DNA of 64,000 bases, taken from the NCBI RefSeq assembly GCF_001411555.2, contig NC_049911.1, positions 4,092,001 through 4,156,000 on the forward strand. The letters run 5' to 3'. This DNA comes from Juglans regia. Lineage: Eukaryota > Streptophyta > Magnoliopsida > Fagales > Juglandaceae. Numbering within the stretch: position 1 is the stretch's first letter; each line of letters begins with the position of its first letter. Of the stretch, positions 1-11,390 are shown one piece after another. The translations under genes and the position numbers were made by a program. The notes under the pieces were generated by a model. That model saw nothing but the letters and a program-made list of their open reading frames with translations. It ran no database searches and was not told the origin of the DNA.

Positions 1-900
1 TTAGACATGAAGGGAGTTCAGATGGGAGAAACTAATACCCCAGTAACTAAGAAAGTTAAGTTCTCTTTTACCCCCCTAGTAGCTAGACATGTGGATATAT
101 TTGCGGAAGCTGGTAGCCAGCTCTTCTAGTTTCAATGAATCTCTTAAGTCGAAACTGTAACCCCTCAAACAATTTGACTCATTAATCGTATAAATCTATG
201 ATTAAGAAAAAGTGTTCAAATACAATTTCCCTCGTGGAGACTAAGGGGATGTTAGGAGAATGAGATAAAATGTGAATTTTGTGAATAATAATAAGATGAT
301 TTGTAAATAGTAATGAGATAATTTAATATAAATATTTATTAGATTTTGAGAAAAGAGAGAAAAAATTAAATAAAAATATTATAAAGTTAAAATATTGTTA
401 TAATATAATTTTTTAATATAATTTTTGTTTTAAAATTTAAAAAAGTTGAATTATTTTTTGTCGTTTGTTTAAAAAGTTAGAAAAGTTGTAAAGATTAGTT
501 TAAAAATATTTGTATTTGAATAATAGTTGAGAAGAAAATGAGATATGATGAGATGAAATAAAAAATGTTTTTAACCATCTTCTAAAGCTGTGTTTGGGTG
601 CTAAAGTGATCTCATTGATATGAGTTGATATATGAATAGTAACTCTTATTGATACGTATTTGAATATGTGAAGGAGGTTAAGATATGTATATGATATCGA
701 TACCAAATTTGCTTCTCCCTCTTCCTCGCTCTACCCTCTCTCTCTCTTCCGATTGAAATTTTGAAACAAAAAAATGAAAAATTGATAATAATGATAACAA
801 TGAGAGTATTTTCGGGTGTAGAGTTCAAATTATACTGAAATAGAAAAATATTGTACACATAAAAAAGAAAGAAAAGAAGGGAGGAAGCAAGCAAGCAAGG
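1..900. other. AT-rich spacer with no supported gene
   Basis: No convincing coding region is visible. From about 250 to 590 the sequence is AT-rich and resembles the degraded interior of the Tourist-like MITE family seen elsewhere in the window (runs such as AATATAATTTTTTAATAT, and GATATGATGAGATGAAATAA at its right side). Near 585-640 the phrase TGTGTTTGGGTGCTAAAG looks like the terminus of another such copy. A pyrimidine-rich stretch occupies 715-750. Short ORFs here have no recognisable motifs. Confidence 0.4.
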
Positions 901-926
901 AGGTGGAAATCGTGGGGGGTGGGGAG

Positions 927-1105
927 AAATCTAGAATGGGCCATTCCACAGAGCTTGGTGGACAACATCGTTGTCCCGTTGTGGCGGCAACATACCTGGT
1001 GTCGTGCGGCAGAAAATCTAGAATGGGCTGTTTCACAGAGCTTGGTGAGCAATGGCGTTGTTGTCCTGTTGTGGCAACGACAAACATGGTGTCGTGTGGC
1101 GGCCT
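927..1105. repeat. Two-copy 87-bp tandem duplication, GC-rich
   Basis: A unit starting AAATCTAGAATGGGC at 927 recurs at 1014, giving an 87-bp period. Both copies contain CACAGAGCTTGGTG and a GTTGTGGC block, with scattered substitutions between them. The unit is much richer in GC than the surrounding DNA. One plus-strand frame stays open through both copies and would encode a short cysteine-containing repeat, but the ORF has no recognisable domain and is not called a gene. Confidence 0.7.
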
Positions 1106-1244
1106 GGGCTCCCAAAGTTCACGGTAATTCACTTTTTCCCTTCTGTTGCTTTTATCGTATAAGACCGGACTCATGATATGGAGTGTAGACTTTTACATGT
1201 GGCGAGCTTTTATTAGGGGCTGTTAAAGGCCCAAGGATAGACCG

Positions 1245-2990
1245 ACCGCTCCAAAGAGGAACTGAACAAATATATGGGGGCATTTAAGGATATTTTGGAT
1301 TTCTGGTCACTTAGTAACATTTTTACTACAGGACAGAAGTATACTTGGTCAAACAATAGGAGAGGTTCAAACTTCACTAAGAAAAGACTTAATAGAGCAG
1401 TAGCTATTCCTAAATGGCATGACTTTTCATGGTGGTAGGTGCTTTGTTATGCCAGCTTAGAGATCATGCTATTTCCCTCTCTTTATTTTAGCCTCAAGTA
1501 CAAATCACAGCAGTCAGAGAAGAGGAAGAAACCTCATATATAAAGCAGCTTGGGCCTTGAGGGAAGATTGTGCAAGAACCATTTCTAATGCTTGGGGCAC
1601 AAAAGCAGACGTCCCTCACATCACAATAAGATTTTAGAATTGCAGAGAATTTCTTAAGAAATAGAATGCAGATGTTTTCCTTAATAATTAGAGAGCTATT
1701 AAAGGCAAAATCAAGAGTCTGGGACAACTATAAGATATAGGAGTTGGTGATTATTCTGCTGCTATCCAACAGCTACATAAGGAGGTGGGCACAATGCTAG
1801 AGGAGGAAGAATTAAAATGGAAACAAATGGCTAAGCAAAAATGGCTTCAGTATGCTGATAGGAATACCAAATTCTATCACATGTTTTCAAATGAAAGAAT
1901 GAAGACCAGTATGATTACCCATATTCAGGACAATCAAGGCATTTTTATCAATGATCCAGAGAGAATTGATAAAGTATTCACAAATTGTTGTGCTGATCTC
2001 TTTACCACTTGTCCAAACAATTTGTTTGATTTTCTATCTAATTTGAAGTCTCGAGTAATAGTAGAGATGAATTACAAACTTTTGTAAGATTTCACATACC
2101 AGCAGACTCTACAAATCTCGTGTGGAATGGAACTTCCTTGCAGCAGTATTGAGTAAAATGGGCTTTGATCAGAAGTGGATTGATTTGGTGATAAAATTCA
2201 TAAACTCTGTATTCTACTTAGTTCTCATTAGTTGGAACCCTCAACACTCTTTTCAGCCTTCAAGAGGTATCAAATAAGGGGATCCTCTTTCTCCATACCA
2301 TTTCATATTATGTGCTGAAGCCCTCACTTCTTTGCTCAACCAGGCAGAGGAAAGAAGAATTATTTCTGGAGTCCCAATTGGAAAGAGCCATCTGTGCATT
2401 AACCATCTTCTATTTGCTGATGATTGCCTCATTTTCTGCAAAGCAAATTCATTGGAATGGAATCGATTGTTACATACTCTTGAAGTTTATGAACACGTCG
2501 CAAGTCAAATGCTAAACAAAGAAAATGGATATATTAATCAAGAAATTCTGGTGGGTGTACAATGAAGATTAGTCCAATATTCACTGGGGCCAATGGAATC
2601 AGTTGGCGCTTTCCAAAAGCTCCGGAGGGTTAGGTTTTAGGAATTTAAGAAGCTTTAACATGGCTATGCTAGCAAAGCCAAGTTGGAGAATACTACAAAG
2701 CCCTGAGTCATTGCATGCTTGTATCTTCAAACAAAAATGTATCCCAACTTCTGAAATTCTATATGCAAATATTGGAAGTAGACCCACTCTGGTGTGAAGG
2801 AGTATTATGGCAGGCCAACAATTATTGAAGCAGGGATTGATATGGAGAACTTGAAATGGAACGAAAGTTAATATTTTGAATGATAGATGGATTCCCAGAC
2901 CAACTGCTCATTTAATCAAGTCTCCCATATCTGAGTTAGATGCTGAAGCAAAGGTTTCTTAATTTATAGATATTGATAGATCTCTCATTT
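1245..2990 (+). mobile_element. Degenerate LINE (L1-like) ORF2 fragment
   Basis: Conceptual translation gives, in order, the end of an endonuclease domain (YTWSNNRRGSNFTKKRLNRA, about 1335-1400), the linker with DRNTKFYH (about 1855-1880), reverse transcriptase blocks (GDPLSPYHFILCAEALTSLL, about 2278-2340; LLFADDCLIF, about 2408-2437, which carries the catalytic FADD), and the downstream GGLGFRNLRSFNMAMLAK segment (2625-2680). The first half of the RT appears deleted near 2090, and stops and frameshifts occur throughout, so it is dead. It ends where Copia sequence begins. The RNase H-like remnant at 14.2 kb may be its displaced 3' part. Confidence 0.85.
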
Positions 2991-2997
2991 CCATATA

Positions 2998-3182
2998 TGC
3001 ACCGAATTAAGGCTTCCACAATTCTTGTAATTAGCTTATTTTTAGGACTCAATCAAATTAGTCCACTTTCCTTGTATATATATTTCCTTAGCTAGTTCAT
3101 TGTACTGCTATTTATTTTGTAAAGCTTAATGCAAAATAATTCAATCCAGTCCAATATTTCTCTCAATTCTTCCCTCTTAACA
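2998..3182 (+). repeat. Copia 5' LTR remnant
   Basis: This sequence lies directly upstream of a methionine-tRNA primer site and ends in CA, as an LTR should (CTTAACA). A TG dinucleotide at 2998 may be the start, but the terminal inverted repeat matching TTAACA is not present there. The LTR is therefore probably truncated on its left side, and its left boundary is approximate. Confidence 0.5.
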
Positions 3183-3193
3183 TGGTATCAGCC
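3183..3193 (+). other. Copia primer-binding site (initiator tRNA-Met)
   Basis: TGGTATCAGCC immediately follows the LTR end. It matches the TGGTATCAGAGC complement of plant initiator tRNA-Met used to prime Copia reverse transcription, apart from the last bases. Confidence 0.8.
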
Positions 3194-3220
3194 AAACATC
3201 AAAAATCCAGCCATTCTGCC

Positions 3221-4565
3221 ATGGCCGACACCAGTAACCCACCCATCCCCTCCTCTTATCTTCTTTACCCCTCAGATTCTCCAAGGTTAATTCTCGTTAA
3301 TAGCCTTCTCACAGGTGACAACTATCCAAAATGGCAAAAAGCCATGACCAGAGCCCTCAATGCCAAGAATAAACTTGGCTTTGTCGATGGCACCCTCATA
3401 CCCCCTGAAACCACTAAACCCGAATATACTCAGTGGAATCAAACAAAGGATATGGTTCTTACCTGGATCCTCAACTCCATCAGACCTTCCCTCGCCAATT
3501 CCCTCGAATATCATACCGATCCCCGTGCTGTCTGGCTCGACCTCTCTTCCCGTTTCTGCCATGGAAACAATGCCCGCATCTATCACCTCAAACGAGCCCT
3601 CTCCTCCCTGCACCAAACCACAAACTCTGTCCATGATTATTTCAACCAAATCAAACAGTTGTGGGATGAACTTAGCCATCTCCAAACCACAACTGACCTT
3701 AAAGACATGCAACGACAGGCTGATGATGAACGTGTTTTCCAATTTCTCCTTGGGCTCAATGATTCTTTTGCTCCTCTTCGCACCCAAATCCTGGCCATGG
3801 ATCCGTTTCCCACCATCGGCAAAGTCTTCCCCATCCTGTTTCAAGAAGAGCAACAGAGGCTCCTCAACCTCCAACCCTCAGCCTTCGAAACAATGGCCAT
3901 GGCTACTCGCACCGCATGCGGCAAAGATGGCCACACGCGTGACCGTTGTTGGACCCTCATCGGGTACCCCCCAGGCCGAGAGCCCCGCACCAACAAATCG
4001 CGGTCGTCCATCTTAGGGCCACCTCCATTGACTGCCAACCTTGTTTCCCTCCCTCCACCGTCAACTGCGAACCTGGTTTCTCTTCCTCCCGAGTTGTACC
4101 AGAAGCTGCTCAATCTCCTCGCACCACCGACAGCTTCGATTGACCCATCTTCCACCCATTTTGCTGGTAACCTCTTCTCCCCCTCTGATTTTTCCTTCAA
4201 TCGGCGCCTTCATTGGGTAGTGGACAGTGGTGCGAGCCACCATATCTGTCACCAACGGGAAGCCTTTGCCGATTTGAAGCCCCTTACCCATCTGCATCAC
4301 ATTCGGCTTCCTACGGGACAAGATATCCCAGCCGAAGGGCTGGGTTCTTGTCGGCTCTCTCCTTCCCTCACATTACAAAATGTTTTTTATGTTGCACTAT
4401 TATCCTTCAACTTACTCTCAATTTCCCAAATTGCCATTCATAAATTCTTGCCTTATAACATTTTCCTCTAATTCTTGTTTATTTCAGGACTCTCCATCGA
4501 TGAAGCCGATTGGGGCGGGTAATCTATGCAATGCGCTTTACGTGTACTGCCCCGAACTAAGTAGA
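3221..4565 (+). pseudogene. Ty1/Copia gag-protease fragment
   Basis: The first ATG after the primer site that opens a typical gag is at 3221 (MADTSNPP). An upstream in-frame ATG at 3182 lies inside the primer site and is unlikely. The N-terminal half is a Copia gag (LLTGDNYPKWQKAMTRAL; WILNSIRPSLANSL; VHDYFNQIKQLWDELSHL). A zinc-knuckle-like remnant (ACGKDGHTRDRCW) follows near 3915-3955. An aspartic protease comes next, with WVVDSGASHHIC at about 4216-4251. The reading frame shifts near 4430: the pre-integrase segment (CLFQDSPSMKPIGAG) continues in another frame to about 4565. There the Athila LTR begins abruptly. Integrase, RT and the right LTR are missing. The product would be a capsid/protease polyprotein, but this copy cannot move by itself. 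Confidence 0.85.
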
Positions 4566-4572
4566 ATGCAAT

Positions 4573-5796
4573 GGGCATGGTGCTGGGCTGGCTCAAAACG
4601 GATGAAAAGGCCAGAGACTCACGCACGTCAAAACGCACGAAAATGGAGTCAAAACGCAGGAGCTGCAAGACGCAAAACGCAGAGTATAAAAAGAAAATAA
4701 TTTTCGTGCGTCGGGACTAGTTTTTTTTTTTTTTTGGGGGATTTATTTCTTCCGCTAGTTTTTCTTCTCGAGCTTTTTTTGGGGTTTCAGCAAATGCTAT
4801 GTTATTTTTGCTTCTTTTTTTCCGTCTGTTTTTGTTCTTCTTAGTTTCGGGTTTCAGCAGATTTGAGGGATACAATATATTTTTTTTATTCAGCAATTTT
4901 CCTTTGAAACAGTAATTAGTGATGTTGGATTTTAATCTTCTTGAGCATTTTGTTAATCTAGAGATGATAGGCTAGATTTTTAGTTTGGGATTCAATGAGT
5001 AACTCATGACTATTTGGGGTTGAATTTTCTTCAATATTTAGTACTTTTGATGATTAACTTGATGGATTATATTTCAATGTGCATCTAGAAAAGATTAGAG
5101 TTCTTTGTTCTTAGTTTAGATCAATTGTAGACGTAAAGGCACAATTGATACTTAAACAAGTAACATGATTTTGATGTTTTTCTTTCACTTTTCTATGATT
5201 GTCATATAATTTGTCAAGTAGTTTTATTAGAATAAAAATTGTGGTTCATTGCTATATCATCCGACCATGATTTCTAGGAATGAGAGAATGGTTGAGAGAA
5301 AATGAAAAGAGAAGTAAATCCATCACCAAATTTGTGGGCGAAAATTGCATCCCAAGTGTTTGTTTAATTGTTTCTTACAAGTTTAAGTCAACTTCCGCAC
5401 ATTTTTTTTTAAATCTCTTGATTCTTAGCAATTTTAGAAAAATAGATTCACTTTTATTTTCAGCTTTACTTATGCTTGAGCGTTTCTACAATTTCACTCA
5501 TAATTCATTCCACACTCCCTTAGTAAATAGCCCGATTTAGGTGTCAATATTGTTAGCGGTTAAGTTTTGAAATTTATTTCTCATTTCATATTATTTTGTT
5601 CATTGTTAGCTCATTTAGTTTACTCTTTTCTTATCATTTTAAACTTTCGTGTCACTACAAACGATATGTGGTCTTGCGAATATGAAATGTTTGCTAAATT
5701 CTCATTGTCCTTGTGAATTCGATCTTGGGATTTACCCTTGTATTACTTTGACAACTTCTACGCTTGGAAGTCAAAATTAAAAGCTGATAAAGTTTT
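4573..5796 (+). repeat. Athila-like 5' LTR, left-truncated
   Basis: It matches the 3' LTR from its position 12935 onward (GGGCATGGTGCTGGGCTGGC) to the LTR end. A TATA box (TATAAAAA) lies at 4685, just upstream of the likely transcription start, and corresponds to that at 13047 in the right LTR. The missing part would be the 5' half of U3. The join to Copia sequence falls between 4565 and 4573. Confidence 0.85.
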
Positions 5797-5815
5797 TGGC
5801 GCCGTTGCCGGGGAC
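5797..5815 (+). other. Primer-binding site for tRNA-Asp
   Basis: TGGCGCCGTTGCCGGGGAC directly abuts the LTR. It is the complement of the 3' end of plant tRNA-Asp, the primer typical of Athila/Tat elements. Confidence 0.9.
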
Positions 5816-5977
5816 AACTGGTGTTTATCAAAGCATTCTCATATTGTTGAGAAGACGTTTGTAGCGCTGTGAACCTCTTCACAGCTTGGGTGACATTTTT
5901 CTTAACTTTATTTTACTTTATTTTTTTTTTCGTTGTTGTTTGTCTTGCATATTCTTTTATTTTCTATTCTTATTTGT

Positions 5978-7160
5978 ATGACTAGTTGGACTAGGAACCA
6001 AACTTCTCGGTTGGTTATGACAGAATCACAAACATCTTTTACCTCAGCATCACTTTCTCTTGAGTCATCTTCTGACACTAATAGTACCATGGCTGAAAAT
6101 GAGAATCATGATCGGGAAGTAGTGAATCAGAATAGGACACTTAGAGATTATTTACAACCTGTTAGAACTAGCACACCCTCATGCATAATCCTACATTTGA
6201 ATGCAAATGTTTTTAATTTCAAACCTAGAATGATTCCATTAATTCCACATTTTCATAGCACAGATTCCGAGAATCCGTGCCTTCATATCAAAGAATTTGA
6301 AGAGGTTTGTTCTACATTCATGGACCGAACATGCACTGAGGAGGTTATTAGACAAAAGTTGTTTCCATTTTTCTTGAAAGATAAGGCTAAAACGTGGCTA
6401 AATGCATTAAGACCTAGATCTATAGGCACATGGCAGGAAATGCAAACTGAATTTTTGAAGAAATTTTTTCCAATACATAGGACAAATGCACTTAAAAGAC
6501 AAATCATGAATTTTACCCAAAAAGATTCTGAAACTTTTTATCAAAGTTGGGAAAGGTTCAAGGATCTTTTAAATGCTTGTCCTCATCATGGTTATGAAAA
6601 TTGACGTTTGATAAGTTTTTTTTTATGAAAGTTTAACACCTAAAATGCGTCAATTTGTACAAATCATGTGTAATGGAGAATTTTTTGATAAAGAGCCTGA
6701 TGAAGCATTTGAATATTTTGAGTACCTTGCTGAAAATACTCAATCTTGGGACACAACTGATGTGCATGATAGGTCTAGGCAAGTTGAGTCTGGTCATGGA
6801 AAATATACTTTAAAAGAAGATGATGATTTGCGTACTAAATTAACCTTGTTGTCTAGAAAAATGGAAGCTATGGAATTGAAAAATGTAAATGAAATGCATG
6901 CTGTCCATAAAAATTCAGAGAAGTGTAGCATATGTGAGGCACATGGGCATTCAACTAATGAGTGTCCCACGATGCCCGCATTCAAAGAGGTATTGTTGGA
7001 CCAATCTAATGCTGTAAATATGATACAAAAACCATATTCTGGTCCTTACTCTAATTCTTATAATCCAGGATGGAGAAAACACCCAAATTTCGGGCGGAGG
7101 AATGACCAGCAAGTAGCTCCAGCAGCCTTGGCTCCGGGACCCTCTCAACTCGCAATTTAA
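5978..7160 (+). pseudogene. Athila-like gag, with nonsense break
   Basis: The ORF opens at the ATG at 5978; the upstream part of the open frame has no ATG. The N-terminal region is acidic and serine-rich and leads to RTLRDYLQPVRTSTPSCI. A retrotransposon gag core follows (LFPFFLKDKAKTWLNALRPR; FYQSWERFKDLLNACPHHGY, up to 6600). A TGA at 6602 interrupts the domain, and the frame resumes at once (FVQIMCNGEFFDKEP). A CCHC-like knuckle, CSICEAHGHSTNEC, lies near 6930-6965. The frame ends at 7160 after YNPGWRKHPNFGRRN. The protein would form the cytoplasmic virus-like particle. The break makes an intact gag unlikely. Confidence 0.85.
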
Positions 7161-7412
7161 GCACCTCCAATGCAAAAGAAGGGATTTGAAGAGACGATAC
7201 AACAATTGTCAAACACCTTGCAGCAGTTTATGTAAGGTCAAGTAACAATCAACAATCAAAACTCTCAAGCGATAAATGACATTCGGAGCACACTTACAAA
7301 GATGACTACGGCATGGAGCTCTTAAGAGAAAGGAAAACTTCCTGCACAATCTCAACCCAATCCACAAAGTCAGCCACCACAAGTAGCGGTTGAGAGTTCA
7401 AATATAAGGCAA

Positions 7413-8819
7413 GTGAAGGCAGTCACTACTTTGAGAAATGGTAGGGTGGTGAACATTCTAGCTCAAGGTTCAGACAAAGCTGGTAAGGTCTCTAAACCTG
7501 TACAAAATAAGGTTGAAAATGGTGAGTTTGAACAGAATGAAATTGAGACTGAAAAGATTTCATGTCCTGTGCCTGCTCCTTTTCCTCAAAGATTGGTTCC
7601 TCTACACAAAGATAAACACCAATCTGAAATTTTAGAAATATTCAAGCAAGTTAGGATTAATATCCCTTTGTTGGATGTCATTCAACAAATTCCTACATAT
7701 GCTAAGTTTCTAAAAGATTTGTGTACGGTTAAAAGGAAGTTAAATGTGCAAAAGAAAGCTTTTCTTATTAAGCAGGTCAGTGCCATAATTCAGAGCAATA
7801 CCCCACCAAAATATAAAGACCCTGGTTCACCAACAATTATTTGTGTTATAGGAAGTTTAAAAATTGGTCAAGCATTGTTAGATCTAGGTTCAAGTGTGAA
7901 TCTACTGCCTTATAATGTTTATGAGCAATTTGGTTTGAGGGAATTAAAATCAACTCCTATCATTTTACAACTAGCGGATAGGTCTATTAAAATGCCAAGT
8001 GAGTAGTTGAGAATGTTTTGGTTCAAGTGGATAAATTCTTTTATCCCGTAGATTTTGGTGTGTTGGATGTTCACTTGACACCAAAATCTTCTTTTCAAAC
8101 ACCTGTGATTCTTGGGAGACATTTTCTTGCTACTTTAAATGCATTAATAAATTGTAGGAGTGGTGTTTTAAAGCTGAGTTTTGGGAACATGACCCTGAAC
8201 TAAACATTTTTAATATTTGTAGACAACCTCATGACTTGGAAGATGTACAAGAAGTGAATTTGTTGGAAAGCATCCTTGAGGAGGAGACTTATTTGGCATA
8301 CCAGCCCACTAACTTGCTGTTTGAGTTAGAAAATATTTGTGAACTCTTCACTGATGACACCCCATTGATGTTTCTCCTATTTTTAATGCAGAAAATAAAT
8401 TTGAGACTAAATGGAGGCCAAAGATTGAGCAACTCCCATTGTTGACAGAAAGTTTGAAGCCTTCAGCAAATGAAGTCCCAACACTAGAGTTGAAGCCATT
8501 GCCAAATGACTTGAAATATGCATTTCTGGGACCGGACAGCACCTTCCCAGTAGTGATTTCAACTCAACTCTCTCATGATCAAGAAGGGAAATTGATGGAA
8601 GTCTTAAAGCAACACAAAGGTGCCATTGGGTGGACAATCACAGATATAAAAGGTATAAATCCTCTTGTGTGCACTCATAGGATTTATTTAGAAGAAAATG
8701 CTAAAGTTTCTAGGGAGATGCAAAGGAGATTAAATCCTACCATGAAAGAGGTGATAAAAACAGAGGTTTTGAAGCTACTTGACGTAGAAATCATCTACCC
8801 TATTGCGGACAGCAAGTAG
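7413..8819 (+). pseudogene. Athila-like protease and pre-RT region, broken
   Basis: The segment begins with VKAVTTLRNGRVV and carries an aspartic protease-like core (IGQALLDLGSSVNLLPYNVY, near 7865-7920). There the usual alanine or threonine of D-[ST]-G-A is replaced, reading DLGSS. The frame is lost near 8006 and picked up again at 8018 (VDKFFYPVDFGVLDVHLT; VILGRHFLATLNALI). A connecting stretch at 8439-8819 (LELKPLPNDLKYAFLG; KGAIGWTITDIKGI; CTHRIYLEE) leads into RT and ends at a TAG at 8817-8819, inside what is normally a continuous SK-V-S motif. The disruptions make this non-functional. Confidence 0.8.
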
Positions 8820-10050
8820 GTAAGTCTCATTCATGTAATTCCAAAAAAATTTGGGCTTACCATTGTGAAAAATGAGAAAGATGAACTGATTCCTACTAGG
8901 ATTTCTACTGGTTGGCGAATGTGTATAAATTACAGGAAGTTGAATGCCGCCACTAGGAAAGATCATTTCCCTTTGCCATTTCTTGATCAAGTGTTAGAAA
9001 AAGTTGCGGGCCATGATTTCTATTGCTTTCTTGACGGATATTCTGATTTTTACCAAATAGAAATAGAACTCGAAGATCAGGAGAAAACAACTTTTACTTG
9101 CCCGTTTGGCACTTTTGCATTTAGAAGAATGCCTTTTGGACTATGTAATGCACCAGCTACTTTCCAAATATGTATACTTAGTATTTTCAGTGACATGATT
9201 GAAAACTGTTTGGAAGTATTCATGGATGATTTTTCAGTGGTTGGCAGTTCTTTTGATGCATGTTTGACTAACTTACAAGCTGTTTTAGCCAGGTGTGAAG
9301 AGAAGCATTTGCTTCTCAATTGGGAAAAGTATCATTTCATGGTTCAACAAGGCATAGTTCTTGGTCACATAGTCTCATCACGAGGTATTGAGGTTGATAA
9401 AGCTAAGATTGAACTTATCTCCAAGCTTCCTATACCCAAAACAGTAAAAGAAATCAGATCATTTCTTGGGCATGCTGGGTTTTATAGGCGATTCATTCAA
9501 AATTTTAGTTCTATCTCTAAGCCCTTGTGTGAGTTACTTATGCATGATATTGCTTTTGAATGGACCTCTTCTTGTCAAAATGCTTTTGATAAGCTGAAAA
9601 TTTTGCTCACTACAACCCCTATCATGCAGCCCCCTGTTTGGTCTATTCCTTTTGAGATAATGTGTGATGCTAGTGATGTAGCCATTGGAGCTGTTCTTGG
9701 ACAGCGTAGAAATAAGTTCCGACATGTCATTTCTTATACAAGTAGAACTCTAAATGGAGCCCAAATAAATTATTCTACTACAGAAAATGAATTGCTTGCT
9801 GTAGTTTTTGCATTAGACAAGTTTTGAACTTATATTCTTGGTTCTCCTGTGGTTGTTTTCACTGACCATGCAGCGTTAAAGTACTTATTGTCGAAGAAGG
9901 ATGATAAACCACGTTTAATCTGATGGATTCTTCTTCTCCAAGAATTTGACCTTATCATCAAAGACAAGAAGGGTGCTGAAAACGTAGTTGCCGACCACTT
10001 GTCTCGGCTTACATTTGCTGAAAATGAGCACACTATCCCTGTCATTGACT
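8820..10050 (+). pseudogene. Athila-like reverse transcriptase and RNase H
   Basis: After the upstream stop the frame continues with HVIPKKFGL, then WRMCINYRKLNAATRKDHFP, FLDGYSDFYQIEIE and MPFGLCNAPATFQ. The RT active site, VFMDDFSVVG, lies at about 9220-9250 with both aspartates intact. The connection domain (LGHIVSSRGIEVDKAKIELI) and the start of RNase H (FEIMCDASDVAIGAVLGQ, about 9652-9705) follow. A TGA at 9825-9827 and another at about 9920 break RNase H. The chromodomain-less tail DKKGAENVVADHLSRL closes it. This would copy element RNA into DNA within the particle. The largest open piece is 8865-9827. Confidence 0.88.
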
Positions 10051-10208
10051 CTTTTCCCTATGAACAATTAATGTTGATTGAAAATTTGCCTTGATTTGCT
10101 GACATAGTTAATGTTTTTGTGACAGGACAAACTCCACCCCATTAGAGTGCTCAAGACATATAAAAATTCAAGCATGAGGTAAAATCATTCTTCTGTGATG
10201 ATCATTAC

Positions 10209-11390
10209 TTGTTTAAATATTGTTCTAACCAAATCATAAGGAAATGTATGCCTGATCATGAGATACAAGCTGTTCTTTCTTTTTGTCATAATGAGGCTTG
10301 TGGGGGCATTTTTCTACAAATAAAACCGTTGCAAAAATTTTACAAAGTGGGTTTTATTGGCCGCGTATGTTTAAGGATGCGTATGATTTTTGCAAAACTT
10401 GTGAGCCATGTCAAAAACTAGGCACAATTACTAAGAGAAACATGATGCCTTTACAACCCATTTTGGTCATTGAGATTTTTTATTGTTGGGGGGTTGATTT
10501 TATGGGGCCATTTCCATCTTCTTTTGGTTATTTGTATATCCTCGTGGCTGTTGATTATGTTTCTAAGTGGGTTGAAGCCATTCCATGTAAAACAAATGAC
10601 TATAAGATTGTGCTTAAGTTTTTAAAAGAAAACATTTTTATTAGATTTGGCATGCCTAGAGCTATCATTAGTGATAATGGAACTCATTTTTGCAACAAAC
10701 CATTTGTTGCCCTCATGAAAAAATATGGTATACACCATAAGGTTTCCACTACATATCACCCGCAAACGAATGGGCAAGCTGAATTAGCTAATAGGGAACT
10801 TAAGCACATCTTAGAAAAAACAGTCAACCCCAACAGAAAAGATTGGTCTTTTAAGGCTTATTGATGCACTTTGGGCTTATAGGATAGCCTTTAAAACCTC
10901 TCTTAACATGTCACCTTATCGTTTGGTATATGGAAAGGCATGTCTTCTTCCCGTTGAGCTTGAACATAAGGCATATTGGGCTGTTAAACAATTTAATTTT
11001 TCTATTGACCATGCTGGTTCAGTGAGAAAATTTTAGATTTCAGAATTGAATGAGTTTAGGCAAGATGCACATGACAATTCTAAATTGTCAAAGGAATGCA
11101 TGAAGGTATTACATGACAAGCACATCCAAATAAAGAATTTTGAGCCTAATGAGCAAGTCTTACTTTACAATTCCCGCCTCCATCTATTTCCAGGCAAATT
11201 AAGATCGAGGTGGAGTGGGCCTTATGTAGTTAAGGTTGTGTTTCCATATGGAGCTGTTGAGATTACTAATCCTCAAAATGGAAATACTTTCAAAGTTAAT
11301 GGCCAACGACTTAAACATTTTTTGACAAAACTTTCACATGAGGATACTTCCATTCCTTTGGAAGATCCCACTTATTCTCATGGTCCTTAG
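10209..11390 (+). pseudogene. Athila-like integrase, frameshifted
   Basis: The HHCC zinc-binding segment is present in two frames around 10290-10420 (HNEACGG...; CKTCEPCQK). The catalytic core at 10430-10864 carries the expected acidic residues: [17 protein letters not shown] and [11 protein letters not shown] frameshift at about 10860 moves the continuation ([28 protein letters not shown]) out of frame. A stop follows near 11036, and the C-terminal region at 11046-11390 (VLLYNSRLHLFPGKLRSRWS) is open. The active-site triad is intact, but the protein is split in at least three pieces. Confidence 0.85.

Noticed and set aside
3287..4200. Long minus-strand ORFs opposite the Copia gag-protease
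   Set aside because: The plus strand has a continuous recognisable Copia polyprotein. The antisense frames are shadows without motifs.
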